This document shows, piece by piece, positions 8,516 through 15,933 of a stretch of 64,000 bases of DNA (positions within the stretch are counted from its first letter, which is position 1; each line of letters starts with the position of its first letter). The stretch covers positions 102,647-166,646 of the forward strand of contig MQUF01000026.1 in NCBI GenBank assembly GCA_001914235.1. Direction: 5' to 3'. The stretch comes from Desulfobulbaceae bacterium DB1. Lineage in GTDB: Bacteria; Desulfobacterota; Desulfobulbia; Desulfobulbales; SURF-16. Under the pieces are notes generated by a model. That model made no database searches, was not told where the DNA came from, and saw nothing but the letters and a program-made list of their open reading frames with translations. Both the position numbers and the translations under genes were made by a program.

Positions 8516-9889
8516 TCAGAAGGTCATGGTCAGGTGATGGCTGACAAGATACAGATCATCAGCATCCTGGCCGGCTGCTTCAGCGATATCCTCGAAGAAG
8601 TCGCCGGTGTTGAAGTATGCACCGCGCAGTTCGTAGGTCAGGTTGTCAAGCAGTTTGTACTTGGCGCCGAGGTCGATCTCCCAGCCGTACTCATCGTCAA
8701 CGCTAACGGCGCCAAGCCCCTGCTGCAACAACATCTGCTCAACACCACTTTCCTCGTCAACCAAGGCGTAGGCAACAGCGCCATGCAGGGACAACTGATC
8801 GGAAACGGCAAAGTCGGTATGAATGCCGATGGCATGCACACCACCCTGTACCATGAAAGGATCAGCGTCGTACTCGTCGCTGTTCAGCATGCCGGTGTGG
8901 TCGCCGGTGAGGATGTAGTAGGGGTTGAAGTCGTCGCCGATACCGTTATCCAGGGCGCCGTTCATGGCGGCGGTCATGTCGTCGTCGGCATCGTCAAGTT
9001 CATCCTGGCCCTCGGCCCAGAAGTACAGCAGGCCGATGTCAAGCTTATCCATCTTGGTGGAAACGTCGAGCATGAAGGCCATGGCGTCCACGTCGCGGTC
9101 TTCTTCTAAACCAGCGACTTCAGTATCATAATCCCGGAAGTCACCGAACTGCCAGCCATACTCACTGAGCACGGAAACCGGGCCGAACTGCATGTCGGCA
9201 TTGAGTTTCAAACGATTGTGCTGTCTGTCGTAAAGAGATCCTAATGCAGTTTCGACATCGCTCTGCGTTTTGTCGTTGATGAAGTCATAGGCGGCGCGCA
9301 GGTTCATGTTGTCGACCTTGTAGGTCAGGTCGATTTCATACATATCGGAATCATTGTCATCGTTGTTGTTATCCCAGTCGTTCTCAACGGTCTTCTGGGT
9401 GAAGAGGCAGAGGCTGAAGGGCTCGGCCACAAAGCTCGGCCACCACATGAAACGGTTGGCGGTGGTGGAGGTGCTCATGAAGTCGCTGCCCCAGGAACCG
9501 GCCGGGGTGCGGCCCATGCGCAGTTTACCGACCGGCGACATGTATTCCATGTAGATGTGGTAGATATCCACGCCGCGATGATCCCCCATACCGGGGCCAC
9601 CGTCCGCTGCATCATCACCCCAGTCGGAGTCCTTGGCGAAACGGATCTCGGAGAACATGGTGATCTTGTCGTTGACCTTCAGGGTCGGTTTGACCAGGAA
9701 GGTCTGCACCCAGGCGGAGTCCGTGCCGGCTTCGTCACTGTAGGGGTTGAAGCCTAAGCCGTCGGCATTGTTCAGCATGTAGCCTTCGAGTACGTACTTG
9801 CCGGTCATGGAAAAATCCATGGCGGATGCGGTGGCCGCGAAACCGGCAACAAGGCCGAGGGCGGCAACGGTGGAAATAATTTTTTTCAT
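8516..9889 (-). CDS. Outer-membrane porin-like beta-barrel protein
   Basis: A 457-residue exported protein. The Sec signal peptide covers residues 1 to about 23 (MKKIISTVAALGLVAG..ASA). The mature part is made of alternating amphipathic strands separated by acidic Asp/Asn-rich loops (NNNDDNDSDM near residue 175). It ends in LTMTF with a terminal Phe, the usual BAM recognition signal. No cysteines or enzymatic motifs are seen. It resembles the porin-like proteins common in sulfate-reducing Desulfobacterota; substrate selectivity is not predictable. A strong AGGAG ribosome site precedes the start and an intrinsic terminator follows, so it is monocistronic. A loop rich in Asp could bind divalent ions, which is speculation. 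Confidence 0.85.
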   Translation of the reverse strand: MKKIISTVAALGLVAGFAATASAMDFSMTGKYVLEGYMLNNADGLGFNPYSDEAGTDSAWVQTFLVKPTLKVNDKITMFSEIRFAKDSDWGDDAADGGPGMGDHRGVDIYHIYMEYMSPVGKLRMGRTPAGSWGSDFMSTSTTANRFMWWPSFVAEPFSLCLFTQKTVENDWDNNNDDNDSDMYEIDLTYKVDNMNLRAAYDFINDKTQSDVETALGSLYDRQHNRLKLNADMQFGPVSVLSEYGWQFGDFRDYDTEVAGLEEDRDVDAMAFMLDVSTKMDKLDIGLLYFWAEGQDELDDADDDMTAAMNGALDNGIGDDFNPYYILTGDHTGMLNSDEYDADPFMVQGGVHAIGIHTDFAVSDQLSLHGAVAYALVDEESGVEQMLLQQGLGAVSVDDEYGWEIDLGAKYKLLDNLTYELRGAYFNTGDFFEDIAEAAGQDADDLYLVSHHLTMTF

Positions 9890-10449
9890 CTTGAATCTCC
9901 TTTTCTCAAGTTAAGATGAATGAAGCGGATTCCCCCATGGAACCCTTGTTTTTATTGTCCGCGCGGCCGGTGATCCTTTTCGGGCGGAAGCATTTTCCCC
10001 CGCTCCCGCCGCCGAATCAGTCCTCCGCTGACAATAACAATTTCTCTTTTACCCCGAAGAAATACCTCTTGGCAAGAAAAAATTGCATACTATCGGCAGA
10101 TACGCCTATTTTATTAGGCTTTTTTTTTGGATTTTTTGTCAAGAATTTTTTTTGGGGTGGGGAAAATTCCCCTCACCCCGGCCCTCTCCCTGAGGGAGAG
10201 GGAGATTTTGAGGGAGGGCCCGTGCCCGAGGGAGAGGGAGATTTTGAGGGAGGGCCCGTGCCCGAGGGAGAGGGAGAATTTCGAGGGAAGGCCCGTGCCC
10301 GAGGGAGAGGGAGAATTTCGAGGGAGGGCCCGTGCCCGAGGGGAGAGGGAGACTCTCAATTGGAGACCCTTGCCGAGGGAGAGGGACGGGAGTTTCTCCC
10401 TGATGAGAGTCATAACATTACCGTTTGGCGATGATCTCATTTTTTCCGA
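9890..10449. other. Upstream region of the porin gene with a 36-bp tandem array
   Basis: No gene is supported here. The leader (9890-10140) is A+T-rich and presumably contains the porin promoter, but no clear -35/-10 pair was chosen. The sequence CCTATTTTATTAGG near 10107 is a small palindrome. The rest is the tandem array described separately. Confidence 0.6.
10170..10400. repeat. Tandem array of a 36-bp G-rich unit
   Basis: Four 36-bp units start at about 10192, 10228, 10264 and 10300. Each contains GAGGGAGAGGGAGA, then TTTTGAGGGAGGGCCCGTGCCC or a close variant. The array is bounded on the left by CCTCACCCCGGCCCTCTCCC and on the right by the inverse TCTCCCTGATGAGAG motif. All frames are open, which produces spurious ORFs on both strands. 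Confidence 0.92.
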
Positions 10450-10662
10450 TCAAGCGTTAACAACCAAAGGCTGTGATTTCTGATCAATAACGACAATAAG
10501 TTCCTGCACTGCCGCCACTTCCGCTTCCTCAAAGTACGCCTCACCGCATTGGCTGCAAATCCATGCGGGAACATTATCCAAAGTCAGATGGCACCCTTTT
10601 CTGTCAATATGCAGCGGTGCTGATCCTTTTTTCAAGACTCCCCGGCAATGAATACATTTCAT
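10450..10662 (-). CDS. YgiT-type zinc-finger antitoxin
   Basis: A 70-residue protein with two CxxC pairs, CIHC near residue 3 and CSQC near 38. It has the GCHLTLDNVPAWICSQCGEAYF core typical of the YgiT/MqsA N-terminal zinc domain. It overlaps the upstream DUF4258 gene by ATGA, the standard toxin-antitoxin arrangement with the toxin gene first. Unlike MqsA it has no long C-terminal HTH; only a short helix follows (VAAVQELIVVIDQ). The start at 10662 is chosen for the overlap and the AGAGGG site. Confidence 0.85.
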   Translation of the reverse strand: MKCIHCRGVLKKGSAPLHIDRKGCHLTLDNVPAWICSQCGEAYFEEAEVAAVQELIVVIDQKSQPLVVNA

Positions 10663-10985
10663 GTTTTTTCCCTCTTCGTAAAATTCGCATCCCATTCATC
10701 CCGGCTGGGGATATACGCTGTTATTATGGCCAAATAATCCTCCTTGGGTGAGCAAACAACATGTATCGGATATTCTTTATTTTTGTGGAGAAACATCAGG
10801 CAGCTATGCCCTCTCGGATCTGCCGGGTAATCTTCGATGATCTCACCATTCTCAATTACTTCTCGCACATCCATCGGTGAAATCATGCGATCAGGCCGTG
10901 ACATTTGCCGGATCGCATGAGGAAGATAGAGAATTTTTCTCTGGGCCGATGCTTTTATTTCATCAAAAATATTTTGCACTGCCAT
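10659..10985 (-). CDS. DUF4258 toxin-like protein
   Basis: A 108-residue protein with the DUF4258 pattern: LPHAIRQMSRPDRMIS, then DVREVIENGEIIEDYP, GHSCLMFL and IHVVCSPKEDYLAIITAY. DUF4258 proteins have a compact RelE/BECR-like alpha-beta fold and are regularly paired with YgiT-type zinc-finger antitoxins, as here. It likely acts as a ribonuclease-type toxin, by family inference. A 23-bp gap follows the stop of the yoeB toxin stop-to-start region upstream, so the two modules may share transcripts. Confidence 0.82.
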   Translation of the reverse strand: MAVQNIFDEIKASAQRKILYLPHAIRQMSRPDRMISPMDVREVIENGEIIEDYPADPRGHSCLMFLHKNKEYPIHVVCSPKEDYLAIITAYIPSRDEWDANFTKREKT

Positions 10986-11008
10986 ATGAGCCTGTTTCCA
11001 CCTCCGGC

Positions 11009-11272
11009 TTACTCATAATGCGTCCACAGCCGCAACACCTTCACCACATTCTCTTCTTCCAGGACTTGATAAACAAGGCGATGCTGGATGTTTATTCTTC
11101 GTGAGTACGCCCCTCCCAGGTCGCCAATCAGTTTTTCGCAGGGCAGAGGGTTTTGAAACGGATTTTCCCGCAGAACAGCCAGCAACGCCCGCGCCTTCTT
11201 CTTCAACCCTGATGCGGCGAGTTTCCTTGCGTCCTTTTGCGCTTGTCCGGTGTAAACGAGCAGCCAGCTCAC
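11009..11272 (-). CDS. yoeB: YoeB/Txe-family mRNA interferase toxin
   Basis: An 87-residue toxin with the YoeB pattern: WLLVYTGQAQKDARKLAA, LLAVLRENPFQNPLPCEKL, YSRRINIQHRLVYQVLEE and a C-terminal VLRLWTHYE. The catalytic set expected in YoeB (Glu, Arg, His and the penultimate Tyr) is present. The GTG start overlaps the antitoxin stop as GTGA. YoeB cleaves mRNA at the ribosomal A site. A TTG one codon earlier is an alternative start. Confidence 0.93.
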   Translation of the reverse strand: MSWLLVYTGQAQKDARKLAASGLKKKARALLAVLRENPFQNPLPCEKLIGDLGGAYSRRINIQHRLVYQVLEEENVVKVLRLWTHYE

Positions 11273-11511
11273 CAATCAAGCTCCCGCGAGCATTCAGCGA
11301 CCGGCTGATTCATGCCTGCCTTGATTGATTCACGCATTCCCGGTACTGACAGCAAAGAGAGTGTTTCCGAGATGGCGTTCCAATCTTCTTCGGACACCAG
11401 GACAGCATTTCCTCTTTTTCCGGTAATGACAATTGGTTGATGGGTATTTGCGGCTTCATCGATCAGACTGTACAGCCGGGATCGCGCCTCAGTGGCATTA
11501 AGAATGGTCAT
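11269..11511 (-). CDS. yefM: YefM/Phd-family antitoxin
   Basis: An 80-residue antitoxin. The N-terminal Phd/YefM DNA-binding fold reads ATEARSRLYSLIDEAAN, then PIVITGKRGNAVLVSEEDW. The disordered C-terminal segment that wraps the toxin is SVPGMRESIKAG. The antitoxin gene comes first and overlaps yoeB. A palindromic operator lies 23 bp upstream of its start. Confidence 0.93.
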   Translation of the reverse strand: MTILNATEARSRLYSLIDEAANTHQPIVITGKRGNAVLVSEEDWNAISETLSLLSVPGMRESIKAGMNQPVAECSRELDW

Positions 11512-11533
11512 GGTCGGTTCCTCCTGTCAGGAG

Positions 11534-11555
11534 AGCGTACAGCATGGCGTACGCT
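11534..11555 (-). promoter_or_regulatory. Operator palindrome of yefM-yoeB
   Basis: AGCGTAC and GTACGCT are perfect inverted arms separated by 8 bp. The position just upstream of yefM and the TAC/GTA core fit the known YefM autoregulation palindromes. Confidence 0.7.
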
Positions 11556-11571
11556 ATTGCAAGGTGGATTT

Positions 11572-11865
11572 TTAATGGGATTGCGGGACAAAATTAATTT
11601 CAAGCCTGTACCCTGCTGCCTTGGCATACTCCTCAATGGTAGATAGTTTTGGAGAAATTTTTGAATTTACATTTTCAAGCCTTGAAATATTGCTTTTATT
11701 CGTGTGTAAAATCGCGGCAAGTTCTTCCTGAGTCAACCCGGCTTCCTTGCGGATTTTAATGAGTTGTTTTCTGAGTTCATAGGCAGCGGAAAGCCTTACA
11801 TACTCTTTCTTGACTTCGGGATCGGAAAGTGCTTTCTTTTTGAATTCTTTCAGTGATGGTCTCAT
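11572..11865 (-). CDS. HigA-like HTH antitoxin
   Basis: A 97-residue XRE-family regulator. The helix-turn-helix lies at about residues 32-80 (LIKIRKEAGLTQEELAAILH then NKSNISRLENVNSKISPKLST). It ends in a short EINFVP strand typical of HigA-type antitoxins. It overlaps the preceding toxin gene by ATGA, and the toxin comes first as in higBA. Its partner toxin gene is frameshifted, so this antitoxin may be orphaned. Confidence 0.88.
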   Translation of the reverse strand: MRPSLKEFKKKALSDPEVKKEYVRLSAAYELRKQLIKIRKEAGLTQEELAAILHTNKSNISRLENVNSKISPKLSTIEEYAKAAGYRLEINFVPQSH

Positions 11866-12171
11866 TGCTTCACCTCTTTCAGCCTTTTGCGAGCCATACC
11901 CATTTCTTTCTTCGGGATTTTCTGCGATTTCTTAATAAAGGAGTGGAGAATAACAACCTCTTTCCCCTTCACAGTACAAAAGTCCCTCCTGCCCCTTGGC
12001 CCTGATTTCAAAGAGTCCTTCACCAAGGGACTTTGTATATGGCGCACCTAAAGCAGGGCCAAATTCTTGTATTATTTCAGCAATATGTAAAAAATCAGCC
12101 AAAATCCCCTTGGGAAATGCCAATGTTGCGGCTTCGACCTTTCGGTCGCAAAATGATACTTTCCATTTCAT
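11862..12171 (-). pseudogene. Frameshifted HigB/RelE-type toxin
   Basis: The first frame (from 12171) encodes WKVSFCDRKVEAATLAFPKG up to LFEIRAKGQEG, the N-terminal two thirds of a phage-derived Gp49/HigB toxin. The family continuation (DFCTVKGKEVVILHSFIKK then PKKEMGMARKRL) is in another frame from about 11990 to 11862. One or two bases are missing or added near 11975-11990, where the segment between EIRAKG and FCTVKG is also a few residues short. The in-frame version stops at 11932. Either the toxin is inactivated or there is a sequencing error; the antitoxin next to it is intact. Confidence 0.83.
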
Positions 12172-12191
12172 AATTAAAGGTTATCATTTTA

Positions 12192-12206
12192 GACAACATT
12201 GTCAAT
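12192..12206 (-). promoter_or_regulatory. Promoter/operator of higBA
   Basis: On the minus strand a TTGACA-like -35 box overlaps the palindrome GACAATGTTGTC about 20-30 bp before the toxin start. This fits an autoregulatory site for the HigA-like repressor. Confidence 0.5.
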
Positions 12207-13065
12207 CCCATCTTTTTAAATCGTTGAAAAGATACGAAATGGAGACAACGCACATCTTTTTATTCTGGCTCCCGGCCCCTGACTCCGGTATTCTAATCGC
12301 ATGAAAGGACTCACCCATCTCATACCGGACCACGCCGATGTCCTGACATCCTTCGGGGCGCCCGCGGAACCGGCCATCAACCGCGCCTTCAGCGTGCTGG
12401 TGTGGAATATCCACAAGGCCAAGAAGACCGGCTGGGCCACTGATTTCCCACGGCTCACCCTGGGCAAGGATCTGGTGCTGCTGCAGGAGGTTTTTCTCCG
12501 GCCCGCCATGCTGCGCATGCTGCTGCAGTCCCCCGGTCTGCGCTGGGACCTGGCCGCCGGCTTTACCCGGCGTCTGCATGACATTGACGTCGGCGTGATG
12601 ACCGGCAGTCGGGCCGAACCCACGGATCTGTTTTTTCTCCGTTCCCCCTTCCATGAGCCGGTGGTGCGGCTGCCGAAAATGGCCATCGGCACCAGATACC
12701 GTCTGGCCCAATGCGAGCGGGAACTGCTGGTGCTCAATGTCCATGCCATCAATTTTGTCAGGATCAACAAATTCAAGCACCAGATGCGCCAGCTTGAAAA
12801 AGAAATTGACGCGCATGACGGACCTGTTCTGCTGGCCGGCGACTTCAACACCTGGCTGGCCAGCCGCACCGCCTTCCTCCAGGACATGACCGCAAACCTC
12901 TGCATGGACCTGGCGATTTTCGAGCCTGATCGTCGCTCCCGCTGCCTGGGCCGCGCTCTGGATCATGTTTTTGTCAAGGGACTGAAAATTGTTTCCGCCT
13001 CCTGTCATTACGACATTCTCAGCTCCGACCACCAGCCCCTGGAACTGGTGCTGGAGGGGACAAAC

Positions 13066-13558
<493 letters not shown>

Positions 13559-13622
13559 TTGTAACTTACTTTTTTTATGTCAGAGGGTGCTGGTGGGAAA
13601 GTATTGTCGTTGTCAGCGTGAA

Positions 13623-13641
13623 CACGATGTATTACAATGTG
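13623..13641 (+). promoter_or_regulatory. Operator-like palindrome before the RHH/ParE pair
   Basis: CACGATGTA T TACAATGTG is an imperfect inverted repeat (7 of 9 positions) about 17 bp upstream of the RHH antitoxin start. Its centre resembles the TGTA/TACA operators of RelB-type repressors. Confidence 0.45.
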
Positions 13642-13657
13642 CTCAGGAGGTGCTTTT

Positions 13658-13924
13658 ATGACAACTACTACTATTAGTGTACGATTGCCGAAGGAGTTGG
13701 CGGAACAGTTGACGTCACTTGCTCAATCGACCAAGAGGACTAAATCTTTTTGTGCTGTTGAGGCGATAAAAAATTATGTGAGGCAAGAGGCCTGGCAGGT
13801 TGAAGCAATCGAGGAAGGCCTCAAAAGTGCTGATGCCGGCAGAATGATCACCCATGAAGATGTTAAAAATTGGGTGATAAGCTGGAACACCTCTCTTGAG
13901 AAAGAACTGCCCGGATGCAAGTAA
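13658..13924 (+). CDS. Ribbon-helix-helix antitoxin (RelB/ParD-like)
   Basis: An 88-residue RHH protein. The DNA-binding strand TTISVRLPKELAEQLTSLA is at the N-terminus, followed by the family's KRTKSFCAVEAIKNYV helix. The C-terminal part (AGRMITHEDVKNWVISW) is the toxin-binding segment common to RelE-linked CopG/DUF antitoxins. The start is fixed by the AGGAGG ribosome site 7 bp upstream. It overlaps the toxin gene by 10 bp. Confidence 0.9.
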   Translation: MTTTTISVRLPKELAEQLTSLAQSTKRTKSFCAVEAIKNYVRQEAWQVEAIEEGLKSADAGRMITHEDVKNWVISWNTSLEKELPGCK

Positions 13925-14193
13925 GGTGGACAGAGCAAGCCATAGCCGACCTCCAGTCTCTCCGCGCACACATTGAGAGAGATAAACCCCGGGCCGCTAA
14001 AAAATTTGTTCTAAGAATTATAAGTATTGTGGAAAATGATTTGGTTTTGCAGCCTGGGATGGGCAGACCGGGTAGAAAAACCGGAACCAAGGAACTGATT
14101 GTCACCGGGACTCCATATTTTATTCCATATCGTATAAAGGATAATTGGTTGGAAATAATCAGGGTGCTGCATGGGGCAATGAAGTGGCCTTAG
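13915..14193 (+). CDS. RelE/ParE-family toxin
   Basis: A 92-residue toxin: VRWTEQAIADLQSLRAHIER, LVLQPGMGRPGRKTGTKEL and TPYFIPYRIKDNWLEIIRVL, ending in HGAMKWP. The pattern is that of ParE-type members of the RelE superfamily, which act on gyrase or on mRNA; the target is undecided. It is translationally coupled to the RHH antitoxin. Confidence 0.92.
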   Translation: MQVRWTEQAIADLQSLRAHIERDKPRAAKKFVLRIISIVENDLVLQPGMGRPGRKTGTKELIVTGTPYFIPYRIKDNWLEIIRVLHGAMKWP

Positions 14194-14272
14194 AGAGATT
14201 TAGGAGCCGCTTGCAAGAGTTTCTCCACTATGTCCCTTCGAACATTTCTTTTGCGGTTATAACGCAAAGTGG

Positions 14273-14417
14273 GGTAGGGCGGGCGGGAATCCTTTCCCGC
14301 CGAAAAGGCTGTCGGCATAGGAATGCCGACCTGCTCTCCGTCTTCCCGGCGGTTGTAGATGGTAGGGCGGGAATCCTTTCCCGCCGAAATTGATGTCGGC
14401 ATAGGAATGCCGACCTA
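14273..14417. repeat. Two REP3 elements in tandem
   Basis: Complete copies at 14273-14333 and 14361-14417 are in the orientation opposite to the 8173-8444 cluster. They share the same CCGTCTTCCCGGCGG spacer in reverse complement. A short reverse heptamer run (CTGACTCCTGACTC) follows at 14420-14434 and abuts the vapC stop. Confidence 0.9.
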
Positions 14418-14432
14418 CGTCTGACTCCTGAC

Positions 14433-14858
14433 TCACTCTTCTCTCAGCGCTGCCAGGGCGTTGAGGAGCTCGCCCGGTTCATATGCCGGCAGCAGACTCT
14501 TGTTGAAGTCCGTGATATTTCTTGTGACGATATATTGTGCGCCGGCATTGCGCGCTGCTTCATGAATAACCGCATCTTCAAAATCATTGAACGCGGCATC
14601 ACAGGCTTTTTCAAGGACAATTCTATTAACCGGCGCTATCACGAATAATGAAAGAAGCGACTGGATGTGGAGGGAGGCCGCTTTTTTACCAAGGGCTTTG
14701 GCGGCGAGGTAATGAATGGTTGTTATTGTTGTCGCGCAGACGAAACCAATAATTTCAGACTGTTCGACCTTGCAGAGCAAAATCGATGCATCCCGTGAAA
14801 ATGGTTCCCTGTCCAACAAAACATCCAGAATAACATTGGTGTCAAAGAGGATTTTCAT
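14433..14858 (-). CDS. vapC: PIN-domain ribonuclease toxin (VapC-like)
   Basis: A 141-residue PIN domain. The N-terminal acidic residue is in ILFDTNVILDVLL. Central acidic residues are in FNDFEDAVIHEAA and the last conserved Asp is in IVTRNITDFNKS. These form the Mg-dependent RNase site. It follows its antitoxin gene with ATGA overlap. VapC toxins usually cut tRNA or 23S rRNA; the target is unknown here. Confidence 0.9.
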   Translation of the reverse strand: MKILFDTNVILDVLLDREPFSRDASILLCKVEQSEIIGFVCATTITTIHYLAAKALGKKAASLHIQSLLSLFVIAPVNRIVLEKACDAAFNDFEDAVIHEAARNAGAQYIVTRNITDFNKSLLPAYEPGELLNALAALREE

Positions 14859-15097
14859 AAATATTTTTCTTCCAGATATTTTTTATAGTCCACCTCCCGT
14901 ATTTTCCCGCCTTTCAGCGAGCCCTTGAGGGATTTGACTGTCGGGGTTAATTCCTGTTCGGTTTGTATTTTCTCGTTTTTAATAATTTCAAATAAATCCG
15001 CAACAAGCCGTGATACGGACTTTCCGGTCCGGGCGGAATATTTTTTGGCCGACGTAATGAGATTTTCATCCATGCGCAATGTTAACTTTGTGTTCAT
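14855..15097 (-). CDS. DUF6364-type antitoxin of the PIN toxin
   Basis: An 80-residue protein with an N-terminal ribbon-helix-helix-like segment TKLTLRMDENLITSAKKYSA and GKSVSRLVADLFE. It has a charged C-terminus ending in REVDYKKYLEEKYL. This is the layout of DUF6364 antitoxins that pair with PIN toxins. A GGAGG site precedes the ATG. Confidence 0.85.
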   Translation of the reverse strand: MNTKLTLRMDENLITSAKKYSARTGKSVSRLVADLFEIIKNEKIQTEQELTPTVKSLKGSLKGGKIREVDYKKYLEEKYL

Positions 15098-15113
15098 AAC
15101 AGCCTCCTTTTTA

Positions 15114-15140
15114 TGGCGTACACTTTATATTATTTTATAC
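15114..15140 (-). promoter_or_regulatory. Promoter/operator of the DUF6364-VapC operon
   Basis: On the minus strand GTATAAAATAATATAAAGTGTAC is an A+T-rich imperfect palindrome ending in GTAC. It lies 15-45 bp upstream of the antitoxin start and contains TATAAAAT/TAATAT -10-like hexamers. Confidence 0.45.
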
Positions 15141-15325
15141 GTCATCCTGGGGTACGAGTCAATAAGTACCGTAATGAGCAGACCACGTTTTTACCCGGTA
15201 AAACAGACAGGCTCCTGCTGCGCCCGTAACCCGGCAGCTGCGGGGTGCTGGGTAGTTTACCTGATTTCAAGTCAGTTGCCGGCATGCCGAAATTTCTCTT
15301 TGCCGCGGATTAATATGCTGGTATT

Positions 15326-15350
15326 ATATGCGCATAAAACATGCGCATAT
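15326..15350 (+). promoter_or_regulatory. Perfect operator palindrome of ccdAB
   Basis: ATATGCGCAT and ATGCGCATAT are perfect 10-bp inverted arms with a 5-bp spacer (AAAAC). They sit immediately before the GGAGGT ribosome site of ccdA. This is the expected position for CcdA-CcdB conditional autorepression. Confidence 0.75.
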
Positions 15351-15360
15351 GGAGGTAGCA

Positions 15361-15609
15361 ATGCAAGCAATACTCGCCAGGCCGGATGCTCCCAAAAAAT
15401 CAACGAATCTCAGCATTAACAGCGAACTCCTCCGGTTGGCCAAGGAAAACCATATTAATCTTTCGCAAACCCTTGAACAGCGTCTTGCCGAAATGCTGCG
15501 TGAGGAACAATCGCGAAAATGGCTTGAAGAAAATCATGATGCAATCGAGGCGTATAACTCCCGTATTGCAACTGCCGGGGCTTTCAGTGACGGATTGAGG
15601 TGCTTCTGA
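15361..15609 (+). CDS. ccdA: CcdA-type antitoxin
   Basis: An 82-residue antitoxin. The N-terminal DNA-binding segment is KKSTNLSINSELLRLAKENH, with the NLSQTLEQRLAEML helix. The C-terminal toxin-neutralising tail is ESRKWLEEN-like (SRKWLEENHDAIEAYNSRIA), the clearest CcdA signature. An ATG 33 bp upstream lies inside the operator, so the start next to GGAGGT is preferred. It overlaps ccdB as TGATG. Confidence 0.93.
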   Translation: MQAILARPDAPKKSTNLSINSELLRLAKENHINLSQTLEQRLAEMLREEQSRKWLEENHDAIEAYNSRIATAGAFSDGLRCF

Positions 15610-15923
15610 TGGCACAATTTGACGTTTATGAAAATTCAAACCCGGACACGAAAAAAACCGTACCATATTTGCTCGATGTGCAAGCCGATTTGCTTGCCGG
15701 CCTGGCGACTCATGTCGTCGTACCCCTCGTGCCCGTTTCCGTCATGGGGAAGGCGGCAAGGCATCTCAACCCGGTATTTGACATCAAAAAGACACATGTC
15801 GTGATGTCCACCGCGGAACTTGCCGGTGTGCCGGTAAAAATCCTGGGAGAAAAAGTAACGTCATTGATCGACAGCAGAAACGAAATTATCGGCGCGCTGG
15901 ATTTTTTATTCACCGGCTATTGA
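15609..15923 (+). CDS. ccdB: CcdB-type gyrase-poison toxin
   Basis: A 104-residue toxin starting MAQFDVYENSN with YLLDVQADLL, THVVVPLVP, LNPVFDI and MSTAELAGVPVKILG, as in CcdB. CcdB poisons DNA gyrase through its last residues, Trp-Gly-Ile in the F-plasmid protein. Here the end reads LDFLFTGY, so the Trp is replaced by Thr. It may be attenuated or use another contact. Confidence 0.92.
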   Translation: MAQFDVYENSNPDTKKTVPYLLDVQADLLAGLATHVVVPLVPVSVMGKAARHLNPVFDIKKTHVVMSTAELAGVPVKILGEKVTSLIDSRNEIIGALDFLFTGY

Positions 15924-15933
15924 GGCATGGACA

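Noticed and set aside
10170..10400. CRISPR array candidate
   Set aside because: Units are contiguous with no variable spacers, and no cas genes are near. The same applies to the heptamer arrays.
10114..10483. Open frames on both strands through the 36-bp array
   Set aside because: A 36-bp unit keeps every frame open; no homology or start signals.
12202..13032. Minus-strand frame across the EEP gene
   Set aside because: Antisense to a gene with recognised EEP motifs.
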